Shown here piece by piece: positions 9,152 to 17,690 of a stretch of 64,000 nucleotides of DNA. Location of the stretch: NCBI GenBank assembly GCA_030603365.1, contig JAUVXV010000008.1, forward strand, positions 1-64,000, given 5' to 3'. The notes under the pieces are model-generated. The model ran no database searches, was not told the DNA's origin, and worked only from the letters and a program-made list of their open reading frames with translations. The position numbers and the translations under genes are program-made. How positions within the stretch are numbered: the first letter of the stretch is position 1; every line of letters starts with the position of its first letter. The DNA is from Candidatus Heimdallarchaeota archaeon (lineage in GTDB: Archaea > Asgardarchaeota > Heimdallarchaeia > Heimdallarchaeales > Heimdallarchaeaceae).

Positions 9152-12100
9152 TCATCCTGTAAAGGATGAGAATTGCATTCTTTCTAGAATACCTTTGTTT
9201 ACAAGTTTAAATACACTAGTTAGTGTATCTTCCATCGGGGAATCATGGAATTTTGTGAGAAGTTCGCTAATAGCTGCTTGTTCTTTTTTCTTCATGTAAA
9301 GAGCAATTCTTACATCGTTCTTTTCTAGCTTCTTTATTTCTCCAGCTTTTGATTGATTGAATTTTAGAGGAAAATAGAGCCATATATACAAAGAATCTGC
9401 AACTTTATCTTGAATTAGATGTCTCTTTTTCTGAAACATCTCAACTCTTCCATCCCACATATCTTCTTTAATTTGAAAACTATATTCAAACCACATTATT
9501 AAATCGAATAGTCTTACTTGAACTTCTTTGATTATGTCTTCAGTTGAAAAGAGGAAAAGAGTGTAAGTATCTGATCGGGCACTATTAACTACAAAGTTTC
9601 TATATTCTAGTTTTTTAATTTCACCAGCTTCTGTTCCACTTATTGTTTTCCCCATTTGAGTTAAAGCCGCTAAGAAACCTGATACTAGAGTAGATTCGAC
9701 AAAAGATTTTTCACCGATATCTACTTCGAAAATTGGTAAACTTGTTTCAGTATGAAGTATTAGAACTTTCTTCATAGCTAAAACACTATCTAGTAGACCA
9801 ACAACTTTAGATTTATCTTGAATATCCATTATTTCAGCTGGTCTCTTTCTATATGATATTGCTATAGCCATAATAGCTATAATGGTTATTATCATGAATG
9901 CAGCTACTGCAATTATGATAATTGCATACAATGGTAGTGGAAGCTGTGCAGAAGCTGTTATTTCAACTGAAAAACTGACTGATATTGCTTCATCTATGTA
10001 GGAAGATTTGAAATTCTCTTTTGTAATATCTAATGTAATGTTTGCTTTTCCTGAAGTTATCCCATAATCTGCTAACTTTACTGTAACATAAACTATACTA
10101 CTTTGGTTTGAAACAGAATAAAAATCACTTGAAACTGGGTTATTATTGATTTTTAGTGATATTGTATCAGGAAGAATTGAACCTTTCGTTGGATCTGTTT
10201 CATTAATTACACTGAATGCTAATATCACTTCTTCTGAAGTATTGGTTTCAATGCTTTGTTGCACAGGAAGTATACTATATACATTGAATATCTCAATTTG
10301 AATATCTACCATCTCTTGAATACTCCAAGAATCATTCAACACTAAAGTAACGGTTCTCAAACCAGCTGTTGTTAATATTGGAATTGCTCCACTAAACTCA
10401 AGTGGATATTCGTCTAGATATCCTTCAAGATTCCAACTAGTTAAGTAACCTATACTAGCATTTTCAACTGGTGAACCGAATTCAGTGAAGAAAGGCTCAC
10501 TATTAGAAAAGAACGAGGCTTTAACGTTTAGAGCATCCCCATTCCTTCTGAGTATTGTCTGAGAGTCATCATTTGTCCAGATATCATTTGAGGGGAGTGT
10601 TTCCCAAGAAGCATTAAAGATTATAGAAGCGTGGACAGATATTCGGATGGAATATATTCCGATTTCTGTTCCATTTTCCCAGAACACAAAAGCAGTCCAA
10701 TACCCAACAGGATCACTTCCATAAACTGAAGGATCTAAAGAAATGTCTGAGGTAAATATGCCTAGACCACTAGAAGTAATTCCAGAATGTGAGTAAGATG
10801 AACTATCTGTATAAGACAGATTTGAAGGGAAAGAAGTCTTGATAGGAAGGATAGAACCTACCGGATTAAAGAGAGTAAAATTTGTTACACCACTGATTTC
10901 ATTGTTCTTTATATTTAATGTAGCAAAAATAGTGTCTCCTTCATAACCATATGCATTAATTCCATCGTTAGTCCAATATCCTAAAGTAAATTCTTCGGTT
11001 AGTTCACTTCCATCCGAGAGTGTTAACTGTTGTACATAATTAGGACTACTCGTATAAAGATCGATAACTCCTGGTTCAGTATTATTACCAAGTTGAAGAA
11101 GGTATCCTTCAACATTTTTTGAGATGATACTAATAGATGATAAATTATAATTTGCAGTAAAAACATCATTCCAATCCGTAGGTACAATAAGAAGTTGTGT
11201 TCTATTTAGGTTTGAATATGGAGAATAATCAATATAGCCAATATTCCAAGTAAAATTCCACAAAATGGAATAAGAATCGAAAGATGAATTAAAAGCTTGG
11301 TAGGTTGAAGATGCTGTTTTCTCATCATAGAATGTGTACCTATTAACTAAATCAATCTCAATTGAAGTATCTGAGGTTATGTGATGTAATCCGGTAGAAG
11401 AAATAGAATCTGTAAAAGTATTTACTATTACAGAATTATCTTCAAGTAATATCCCAGTCAAATCAGTGAAAACCATTGCTGAACCACTAGCATTCGAAGG
11501 TAAAATATCTACAATCATTGTATGATCTATAGAAATCAAAGAAGACCAAATAAAGCTATCATTTCTATAATAGGTGTCTCCACCGAAACCAGAACTTTTT
11601 AAGTGTCCTCTCCACATAAATTTCTTTTGAGAAGTTGGATCCCTTTCAGTTAAATTTGCTACGATGAAATAAAATCCTTGTTCTAATAGAACATTAGTAA
11701 AATCGTAGTAAGAAGTACTTCCAGGGGAAGGTAGTGGATTAGCAGTGTTATATGGATCATTAACATCACTTGAAATTATATTACTCATATTTGGTTTTCC
11801 AGTGGACTCTTCTGCTTTAACGAGTAATAGTTCTAATACATTCAAACCTGTGTGACTAACTGTACCAAAAAGGTCCAAATTAAGGTAAGCTCCATAGAAA
11901 GTTGCGTTTGACCAAGGAATTTCAAATCCTTGTGCTATTGTTATTATTGGATCTATAATTACTTGTTCATCAGCAAAGAGATTTTCGATAGTATAGTTGT
12001 CCCTTTTAGCTCTAACTTCTGTTATTCCATAGTATAAAAACTCAGCTGAAAAACCTGTTAAAGGGTCAATTGTATAATCAGATGCGAATTTATCATCTAT

Positions 12101-12406
12101 ATCATCATATGTAAGATTCAAGCTTAACTCATGGTCTACTGTAATTCTATCCCTTGCAGTAAAGCTTGAACCTGGGTTTGACACATTTGTTATTGGATTA
12201 TAATCATTCAATGAGTAATATGTCGTATCAACAGAATTCTCACTTAAGAGCAGCTCATTTGAATCAGGAAAAACATCAGAATTCGGAACAATATTAGCTG
12301 TTATTACGTGTTCAGATTGTACTGCTATAGTACCATAAAGCATAGTCATAATTAGTATACTTACAGTAATCTTTCTTGAAACGTTCTTTCTCCATGAGCT
12401 TCTCAT
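9152..12406 (-). CDS. Giant surface receptor with cytosolic longin-like and winged-helix-like region (paralogue 3)
   Basis: 1084 residues from ATG 12406, with a basic N-terminus (SSWRKNVSRK) and a signal helix ending near residue 30. The ectodomain is shorter than in the other two but shares their modules, such as NLGYW/TLGYWTNDG-type and GYWTAFVFWENGTEIGIYS segments. The membrane helix (AIIIIAVAAFMIITIIAIMA) is at about 828-850. The cytosolic domain keeps the pattern VLILHTETSLPIFEVDIG followed by LVSGFLAALTQMG, but its winged-helix-like end has diverged and it ends FSSFTG, not ATVRF. It is the most divergent of the three and sits first among the membrane forms in the direction of transcription. 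Confidence 0.78.
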   Translation of the reverse strand: MRSSWRKNVSRKITVSILIMTMLYGTIAVQSEHVITANIVPNSDVFPDSNELLLSENSVDTTYYSLNDYNPITNVSNPGSSFTARDRITVDHELSLNLTYDDIDDKFASDYTIDPLTGFSAEFLYYGITEVRAKRDNYTIENLFADEQVIIDPIITIAQGFEIPWSNATFYGAYLNLDLFGTVSHTGLNVLELLLVKAEESTGKPNMSNIISSDVNDPYNTANPLPSPGSTSYYDFTNVLLEQGFYFIVANLTERDPTSQKKFMWRGHLKSSGFGGDTYYRNDSFIWSSLISIDHTMIVDILPSNASGSAMVFTDLTGILLEDNSVIVNTFTDSISSTGLHHITSDTSIEIDLVNRYTFYDEKTASSTYQAFNSSFDSYSILWNFTWNIGYIDYSPYSNLNRTQLLIVPTDWNDVFTANYNLSSISIISKNVEGYLLQLGNNTEPGVIDLYTSSPNYVQQLTLSDGSELTEEFTLGYWTNDGINAYGYEGDTIFATLNIKNNEISGVTNFTLFNPVGSILPIKTSFPSNLSYTDSSSYSHSGITSSGLGIFTSDISLDPSVYGSDPVGYWTAFVFWENGTEIGIYSIRISVHASIIFNASWETLPSNDIWTNDDSQTILRRNGDALNVKASFFSNSEPFFTEFGSPVENASIGYLTSWNLEGYLDEYPLEFSGAIPILTTAGLRTVTLVLNDSWSIQEMVDIQIEIFNVYSILPVQQSIETNTSEEVILAFSVINETDPTKGSILPDTISLKINNNPVSSDFYSVSNQSSIVYVTVKLADYGITSGKANITLDITKENFKSSYIDEAISVSFSVEITASAQLPLPLYAIIIIAVAAFMIITIIAIMAIAISYRKRPAEIMDIQDKSKVVGLLDSVLAMKKVLILHTETSLPIFEVDIGEKSFVESTLVSGFLAALTQMGKTISGTEAGEIKKLEYRNFVVNSARSDTYTLFLFSTEDIIKEVQVRLFDLIMWFEYSFQIKEDMWDGRVEMFQKKRHLIQDKVADSLYIWLYFPLKFNQSKAGEIKKLEKNDVRIALYMKKKEQAAISELLTKFHDSPMEDTLTSVFKLVNKGILERMQFSSFTG

Positions 12407-12453
12407 TCTTAGACCTCTAAACTAAAGGATTCACTTTGAAACTGCTGGTTAAT

Positions 12454-12465
12454 CTATTTATATCT
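12454..12465 (-). promoter_or_regulatory. TATA-like box of receptor paralogue 3
   Basis: The minus strand reads AGATATAAATAG, about 48-59 bases upstream of ATG 12406, a good archaeal TATA match with a short predicted leader. Confidence 0.5.
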
Positions 12466-12532
12466 GTGTAAAGCACAAAATATATCTTGTTATTTAGGAA
12501 AATGGAGTAAAACTCTATTTTATTTTAGCAAT

Positions 12533-13213
12533 CTACTTCTTATCAAATTCAAAAAAAGTCTGTGTAAATTGGTCAGAGGTTTCTGTTATAATAAATTCCT
12601 TTTCAACAAGTTTGAAAATCAGTGTTAATAACTCTTCATGAGTATAGTTATCTAGCTCATTCATCAATCTCATTATGGAAGTCTGTTTGTGTTCTGCAAA
12701 GTGTGTCAAAATTTCTCTCAATAGTGTGCTTTCGCTCTCTATTTCAGCTAATTTTGATATATCAATTTCAAGTGGATAGAGAAGCCATAAACTGAAGAGA
12801 TGAGTCATCTTATCCAGTATACTCATTTTGTAGTAATCAGAAAATTCAATTGAATAATCACCTTCTGTACTATCAAAACCAAAAATTAAGTCAAACCAAT
12901 TAACTAAATCATTCACTTTTATCCCTAAGTCGCTAAGCATCTCTCTTTCACAGAAAAGATAAGCGGAATACGAACTATAGCTTCCACAATATACTACAAA
13001 ACCATAGTATTTAATTAAGCGAACATCTGCGATCAAGCCTATTGTCTCTACTTCTAGAGGGTCTTCATTTTCGAGGATATCACAGATAATAGATGGATCC
13101 AAATTAATCTGACTATTCATATCCATTTCAAACAGAGGTAAGCATTGTTCATGTTGCACTACAAGGATTTTTCTTATCATGAAAACATCTTGGAGTATTT
13201 TTTCATATTCCAT
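12533..13213 (-). CDS. Soluble paralogue of the receptor cytosolic region
   Basis: 226 residues from ATG 13213, preceded by an AGAGGTTAGCAAGAG purine-rich leader. It has no signal peptide or membrane helix. Its sequence starts directly with the longin/roadblock-like pattern (IRKILVVQHEQCLPLFEMDM, then LDPSIICDILENED), continues through an SAYLFCE strand and a LVNWFDLIFGF helix equivalent to the ISNWFAKMF helix of the receptors, and ends with a winged-helix-like segment (TSIMRLMNELDNYTHEELLTLI). It thus corresponds to the whole inner part of the three receptors located downstream. It may act as an adaptor or competitor for the same partner; this is inferred only from homology and position. Confidence 0.75.
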   Translation of the reverse strand: MEYEKILQDVFMIRKILVVQHEQCLPLFEMDMNSQINLDPSIICDILENEDPLEVETIGLIADVRLIKYYGFVVYCGSYSSYSAYLFCEREMLSDLGIKVNDLVNWFDLIFGFDSTEGDYSIEFSDYYKMSILDKMTHLFSLWLLYPLEIDISKLAEIESESTLLREILTHFAEHKQTSIMRLMNELDNYTHEELLTLIFKLVEKEFIITETSDQFTQTFFEFDKK

Positions 13214-13258
13214 CTCTTGCTAACCTCTTCTTCTCTAAAATATAATAAGAACTTTGTA

Positions 13259-13269
13259 CTTATTTAAAA
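13259..13269 (-). promoter_or_regulatory. TATA-like box of the soluble paralogue
   Basis: The minus strand reads TTTTAAATAAG, about 46-56 bases upstream of ATG 13213. Confidence 0.45.
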
Positions 13270-13335
13270 TTGTTAAAGTGTCCATTGATTTGGTATAGTA
13301 TAATATAGGGCTTTACCAATTAGATTCAGGTATCA

Positions 13336-13521
13336 ATGGGTAAAATTGGAGATTCTATCTCAAGAATTTTTTTGAAAATGATTCCTCAAAAAAAACCCGT
13401 TCTTCCAACCTCTGAGCAACAGTTTTATGAGAAAGGAGGAAGAATTTTTAGAGATATCAAAGGAAGAAAAGATAAATCCCGTATTGTAGAAGGGATGGCA
13501 AAAAGAGATTGGGGTTGGTAA
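13336..13521 (+). CDS. Small basic protein of unknown function
   Basis: 61 residues from ATG 13336. It has a hydrophobic/amphipathic start (IGDSISRIFLKMI), a proline-lysine hinge (PQKKPVLP) and a basic C-terminus (IKGRKDKSRIVEG) ending in DWGW. An AT-box TAGTATAATATAGG at about 13294-13307 lies some 30 bases before the start, so a short leader or leaderless transcript is likely. It is divergent from the soluble receptor paralogue and convergent with the phosphodiesterase gene. I do not recognise a family. Protein-like composition and promoter placement argue that it is real. Confidence 0.5.
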   Translation: MGKIGDSISRIFLKMIPQKKPVLPTSEQQFYEKGGRIFRDIKGRKDKSRIVEGMAKRDWGW

Positions 13522-13536
13522 AACACCAAAATCCCA

Positions 13537-15051
13537 TTATTTTCTCTTAGATTTATAATATCTCAAGAATATAATTGTACAAATCCCAACAATATCAGCT
13601 ACTAACCAAATTACAATATAGTTTGTTTTTGATATAAGGAACGCTGGTTGATCAATCTCTAGAAAAACATTCGGCTCATCGGTAGTAACTGATGTTACTC
13701 CTAGTGTCCATACTTGTTGAAATCTTGATGCAATATTTACTGTCCAGACATTAATGTCTATACCCGCTTCTGCAAAATCCTTGAAGAATTTGTCATTTTT
13801 CCCATGGTGTGTATTAATCATATCATATCCAGTTGCTTGGAATTCTTCTACAGTTATATAATCTACAAGGTCCAGAGTCAAAGCAGTTGTCATACTAGGA
13901 GCACTTAGGATTACTTTATCTAACCAGTCTCTCTCATACGAGGTCACCCAGATTTGTTCATCTATACTTGCATTGATAAGTACATCAAGAATTATGTCGA
14001 AGTATTGATCATAATATGGATGACTCTCTTCGAGTGTATATTTGAAATCCACTTCTACTAATAGATTAGCATCTCGTGAGAAATTTAGAGCTTCTTCTAA
14101 AGTTGGGATTGAAGCATTCTGATATATATCTAGCATAGATTGTTGTATTTCACCTCTGGCTATTGTTCCATGAGGATCTTCATTAACAAACCATGCACCT
14201 GCATTCAACTGCTTTATTTCACTCATAGTAAAGTTACTAGCTGGTTCATCTTCTCTTTCTGAAAATTCTTCTGAAACATTTGTAGTTCTTTTCAAGGTAC
14301 CATCATGCATAAGGAATGGAATGCCATCATAACTCAGCTGAACATCAATTTCCCAACCACTTGCATTGATCTGTTGAGTAAATAATCCTGCTTCTATAGT
14401 ATTTTCTGGAGCAAAATGAGCTCCTCCACGATGAGCGATGATTTGTGGTTTTGCTGGTAGTTCCCCAGCTAGTACATAGGTTGGTTGAAGAACAAGAGGC
14501 ATTACAACTATCCAAGCATATAGAAGAACAATACTAGTGATGGCTAAAGCTTTTTTCAGTCTCGGTATGAAGAAAGGATTAGCTGGTTTTTTCAATATTC
14601 TTAGAAATTCCTTTGAGAGTGGATAGAGAAATATCAAGAATCCTACTGTTATGAATACGAAAATAAAGAGGCTGTAATATTGGAGAGTCTGAGTTATTAT
14701 TACAGAATCTTCTCCAAAGGTAAGTATTAATTGTACAAACAAGGCAACACCTAATACTAACGATAATATAGAAAGTATCTTGTTTACCAATGCTGGTTTA
14801 GTTTCATTTTTGTTTTTCAGATGAAAAGAATATCTAACTAGGAATATTCCTGTGTATATAAGAGGAACACAGAAAATAAGCATAATAATTAGAACATAAT
14901 TAGTTTTCAAATTGAGCATATTAGATAAGACTTTATTGAAATCCCAGTATAGTGGTCTCATCATAAGGAGAAGAATTTCTAAAAATAATATGAACAAGAA
15001 AATTATTGTGAAAAGTAAAATCCACTTTTTACCTTTTTTATTAGGAAACAT
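13537..15051 (-). CDS. Membrane-anchored glycerophosphodiester phosphodiesterase
   Basis: 504 residues. The N-terminal 190 residues contain about five hydrophobic helices (for example at 11-31, 52-72, 94-112, 125-145, 168-188). The catalytic GDPD domain follows at about 202-470 with IIAHRGGAHFAPENT (HRGG at 207-210), the metal-binding EID at 234-236, and MHDGTLKRTTN with the second catalytic His at 249. A final membrane helix (NYIVIWLVADIVGICTIIFL) and a basic tail end the protein. Such enzymes hydrolyse glycerophosphodiesters to glycerol phosphate and an alcohol; the topology places the catalytic domain on the outer face or facing the membrane surface. The layout of multiple N-terminal helices plus GDPD resembles bacterial membrane GDPDs. 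Physiological substrate is unknown. Confidence 0.88.
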   Translation of the reverse strand: MFPNKKGKKWILLFTIIFLFILFLEILLLMMRPLYWDFNKVLSNMLNLKTNYVLIIMLIFCVPLIYTGIFLVRYSFHLKNKNETKPALVNKILSILSLVLGVALFVQLILTFGEDSVIITQTLQYYSLFIFVFITVGFLIFLYPLSKEFLRILKKPANPFFIPRLKKALAITSIVLLYAWIVVMPLVLQPTYVLAGELPAKPQIIAHRGGAHFAPENTIEAGLFTQQINASGWEIDVQLSYDGIPFLMHDGTLKRTTNVSEEFSEREDEPASNFTMSEIKQLNAGAWFVNEDPHGTIARGEIQQSMLDIYQNASIPTLEEALNFSRDANLLVEVDFKYTLEESHPYYDQYFDIILDVLINASIDEQIWVTSYERDWLDKVILSAPSMTTALTLDLVDYITVEEFQATGYDMINTHHGKNDKFFKDFAEAGIDINVWTVNIASRFQQVWTLGVTSVTTDEPNVFLEIDQPAFLISKTNYIVIWLVADIVGICTIIFLRYYKSKRK

Positions 15052-15603
15052 ATGAATCCTTTACTATTACTATCAGTACTATAAAAAACTTCTAGCTGGT
15101 CTACTAGTAACATCCAGTAACATCCCTTTTTGTAATGTCTCCTTTCTTGGAAGAAGACCTTTAGACATTCTTACTTAACTACAGGTAATTTTTTGTGGAG
15201 AAGCTAATATAGAATGTCTATATCTAATATCTATGGAGTAATCGAATCACTAATGGTATTATTTGTAATATTAATAAGTAGAAGAAGAATAAACTAAAAA
15301 CGAAAGTTTATTCCCTTTTTCATTTTATTCACTCTAAGCAAATGATAACTTTAGTCGAAATTCCATATAAATGTTTCTTGAAACAATGTATTCTTTAAGT
15401 TAATTGAAGCACCCGATTCCTAAACAATATCCAGTTTTAAACAGTAATACACTAGTTTGACTAATTGTTTGCATAATTTTGAAAATTATTAAATCGCTTC
15501 ATGAAAAATAAAATTTGTGAATATCTCAAGAAGCTCTTCAATCATTTTCTCTGATTCAAAAGAGTTTTGAGGAAAAAAAAGAGTGGAAAGAAGAATCTGA
15601 ATC
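15052..15603. other. 552-base gap with no clear gene
   Basis: No convincing protein or RNA gene is seen. The stretch is AT-rich. It contains a tandem 10-base repeat (AGTAACATCC twice, 15106-15125) and one perfect inverted repeat described separately. The upstream promoter of the phosphodiesterase gene must lie at its left end, and the 3' end of the beta-helix gene transcript at its right end. Confidence 0.5.
15287..15313. repeat. 9-bp perfect inverted repeat followed by a T-rich stretch
   Basis: GAATAAACT (15287-15295) pairs perfectly with AGTTTATTC (15305-15313) across a 9-base loop; on the plus strand it is followed by CCTTTTTCATTTTATT. It could be a transcription terminator or part of a small RNA, but no plus-strand gene ends nearby. 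Confidence 0.35.
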
Positions 15604-16734
15604 TTAATTCTTCCTTTTCCTTCTAAATCTCAAACTTAAGGCTAAAACACCTACAGCTAAGACAATGTAGATAGATGATAAGAATGATTCTTCTAACAAA
15701 TCTTCAATTTCACCTAGACCTGTAAATACTGGAATAGCATTTAGAGGGTACAAATCTTCAGAATTTGCAGGACCACCTATTAAATATGATCCACTTCCAC
15801 TCCAATCATCCCAATAATTCCCTTCATTGCTATCATCATTATACCAAATGTTTGATGTACCTTCATCCTCTGCTTGAGAAGAACCTAGTACATTATTATC
15901 TATAAACACATTATGATGGATTTTATTTTTACTTGCTATATCGCGTAGGTATATACCATATTCATTATTGCTAACAAGTGTATTATACATCAAGTCGTTA
16001 TTTTGGGCATCATACAATTTTATACCATACTCTGCATTATCTATACAAGTATTATTAGCTACTGTACAGTCTGAAGCTGTCCCTAGACTTATCCCTATCT
16101 TAGTTTCTACGAATGTATTGTTTACTAGTTTACAGTTATCAGTTTGATAAAATGATATACCATCCATAAAACTCTCGTAAATAAGATTTTCTAAGATTAC
16201 GGACCCATCTGCTGTTTGTAGATAAATACCTTGATTTACGTCAATAAAATTGTTCCCCTCTATTAGAAGATTGAAACCGAATCTGACTTCCAATCCAATG
16301 CCTATACACGTAATATAATTATCTATAACTTTACCTGCACCATCGTTAACTTTTTTTATGGTGATTCCTGGACCGCGTGTTTTAACATAGCAATTTTGTA
16401 TGGTAAAATATTTCTTAGAATCTTCTATATATATACCTGGAATTCCAAATTGTTCTGAATTTATATTCAGGTTTTGAATCAAATATGGATCTTCTTTAGT
16501 TCCTGACCCTGGGAAAGAATAATCGGTGAAATTATCATTTATTACATTAATTGTTGTGTGATTAACTAGTCCTGAAGGTGGTGGTGGAACTTCAATTGAT
16601 ATCAGAGTTTTTGTCTGTTCTATATTAGTTGCGGATGCACTAAAATTATGAGAAGTAAAAGAAAGCAAGATTAAGAAAACTGTTAATACTGCTAGAATTT
16701 CGTTTTGGTTTTGGTTTTTGTTTTTTTTCGACAT
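15604..16734 (-). CDS. Secreted parallel beta-helix (NosD-like) surface protein with C-terminal membrane anchor
   Basis: 376 residues. A lysine/asparagine-rich start is followed by a signal helix (ILAVLTVFLILLSFTSHNFSASA) at about 13-35. Residues 95-300 consist of parallel beta-helix repeats of the PbH1 type, with recurrent GIYL/GISF/GIKLYD strands and NxxxxN turns (for example NNTFVETKIGISLG, NNTCIDNAEYGIKLYD). The GNYWDDWSGSGSY segment is typical of the archaeal NosD/carbohydrate-binding surface family. A C-terminal hydrophobic helix (IYIVLAVGVLALSLRF) and basic tail RRKRKN anchor it in the membrane. Such proteins bind or cleave polysaccharides or form surface layers; the precise ligand is unknown. 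Confidence 0.82.
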   Translation of the reverse strand: MSKKNKNQNQNEILAVLTVFLILLSFTSHNFSASATNIEQTKTLISIEVPPPPSGLVNHTTINVINDNFTDYSFPGSGTKEDPYLIQNLNINSEQFGIPGIYIEDSKKYFTIQNCYVKTRGPGITIKKVNDGAGKVIDNYITCIGIGLEVRFGFNLLIEGNNFIDVNQGIYLQTADGSVILENLIYESFMDGISFYQTDNCKLVNNTFVETKIGISLGTASDCTVANNTCIDNAEYGIKLYDAQNNDLMYNTLVSNNEYGIYLRDIASKNKIHHNVFIDNNVLGSSQAEDEGTSNIWYNDDSNEGNYWDDWSGSGSYLIGGPANSEDLYPLNAIPVFTGLGEIEDLLEESFLSSIYIVLAVGVLALSLRFRRKRKN

Positions 16735-17179
16735 TTTATAACTTCCTTAACTTAGGTATATAGACCATCGAAAATAACTATTTAAACATTAGTGAGAAAG
16801 ATATAGAAACTGCTAACCGTGAACAACTGAAAGTGAAAAGTTGCTCAATCTTGCCAAAGAGGGAGAAAAAGGATAAGAAAGGCTTTTCAGAGAAAAGAAG
16901 AAAGAAAAGAACATATTGCTGCTAGTGCATTTGGTTTAATGGATAAAATATGTAAATGATATAATTACCAATTAGCTACATCTTCAAATGCCTTTTTAGA
17001 AAATTTGAACTTACCCAATAGTTTATGAACTCCCAAAAAAATTACTAATTAAGTAGATTTAAACTAGTTAGTTATGACTGTTTTAATTCTTCACAAGATT
17101 TAGCGTCATCTGATTAATAAGTTTAAGATTTATTGGATGTCACTTCCTTAAAGTGAAAAACTAATGGAGGAAAAGCTAT
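16735..17179. other. 445-base gap upstream of the first cold-shock gene
   Basis: No gene of convincing length is present. On the minus strand a 23-codon frame (16965-17036) has protein-like composition (KFKFSKKAFEDVANW) but no ribosome site; it may be a decayed gene end. The right part holds the promoter/leader of the cold-shock gene. Confidence 0.45.
17109..17124 (+). promoter_or_regulatory. Leader/promoter element shared by both cold-shock genes (copy 1)
   Basis: TCTGATTAATAAGTTT begins 71 bases before the start codon. A near-identical TCTGATTAACAGTTT stands 73 bases before the second cold-shock gene. A further AAAGTG block occurs between element and ribosome site in both leaders. It could be the core promoter or a 5' leader element. 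Confidence 0.4.
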
Positions 17180-17377
17180 ATGAAAGGCACAATCAAGAGG
17201 ATCATGTATGATAGAAACTTTGGTTTTATCCAGACAGAAGACGAAGATAAAGATATCTTTTTCCATCAATCTGGTGTAACTGTTGAATTCGGTGATCTAA
17301 AAGAAGGAGATACTGTAGAATTCGATGTTGAAGATACTGATCGAGGACAACAAGCAGTCAATCTCAAGACAGTATAA
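17180..17377 (+). CDS. Cold-shock domain protein (CspA family)
   Basis: 65 residues from ATG 17180, with a strong GGAGG ribosome site 9 bases upstream. The sequence is a complete cold-shock domain: the RNP1-like NFGFIQ, the RNP2-like KDIFFHQS, and the closing strands VEFDVEDTDRGQQAVNL. Csp proteins bind single-stranded RNA or DNA and act as RNA chaperones. They are common in bacteria and rare in most archaea, but occur in some archaeal groups including Asgard. It is about 70% identical by eye to the second copy at 21189. It is monocistronic, followed by a T-run. Confidence 0.92.
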   Translation: MKGTIKRIMYDRNFGFIQTEDEDKDIFFHQSGVTVEFGDLKEGDTVEFDVEDTDRGQQAVNLKTV

Positions 17378-17423
17378 AAGTCACAGAAAAAGTACGATAT
17401 TATAGCAATATCTTACAACTCTC

Positions 17424-17430
17424 TTTTTTT
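17424..17430 (+). terminator. T-run after the first cold-shock gene
   Basis: Seven Ts on the plus strand, 47 bases after the stop codon, in an otherwise gene-free interval. Archaeal RNA polymerase commonly terminates at such oligo-T tracts without a hairpin. Confidence 0.4.
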
Positions 17431-17509
17431 ATAAAAGAAGAAAGATCAGCAATTTTTAAAATGCTTATTTATTTTCAAAATGAAATCCAAAATTCCATGG
17501 TTTGTATGA

Positions 17510-17665
17510 TTATTCAGCTAACTTCTTGAGAGCTTTATTCATTTCTCCAAAACTTTTTTTTGTTCTTTTGTCTAGATTTTTGGAGAATAGTGGAACAAGT
17601 CTACCTCTGAACTCTTCTTCATATGTAAACTTTATCTTGTCTTTACCTACTTCTTTAAATTTCAT
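17510..17665 (-). CDS. Short SRPBCC-like protein or remnant
   Basis: 51 residues from ATG 17665, with AGGTGT 6 bases upstream and the stop at 17510; it begins 25 bases after the preceding gene ends, in operon arrangement. The sequence has an alternating beta segment (DKIKFTYEEEFRG) followed by a long amphipathic helix (RTKKSFGEMNKALKKLAE). This resembles the last strand and C-terminal helix of SRPBCC/START-like ligand-binding proteins, whose normal length is about 140 residues. It is either a truncated relic or a tiny independent protein. The plus-strand frame over the same bases is a shadow of it. Confidence 0.5.
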   Translation of the reverse strand: MKFKEVGKDKIKFTYEEEFRGRLVPLFSKNLDKRTKKSFGEMNKALKKLAE

Positions 17666-17690
17666 GTTTTTACACCTAATCTGCTTTATC

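Noticed and set aside
15106..15125. Tandem AGTAACATCC repeat
   Set aside because: Only two units of 10 bases in a long AT-rich gap; no functional context.
16965..17036. 23-codon minus-strand frame with protein-like composition in the gap before the first cold-shock gene
   Set aside because: Too short, TTG start without a ribosome site; at most a decayed gene end.
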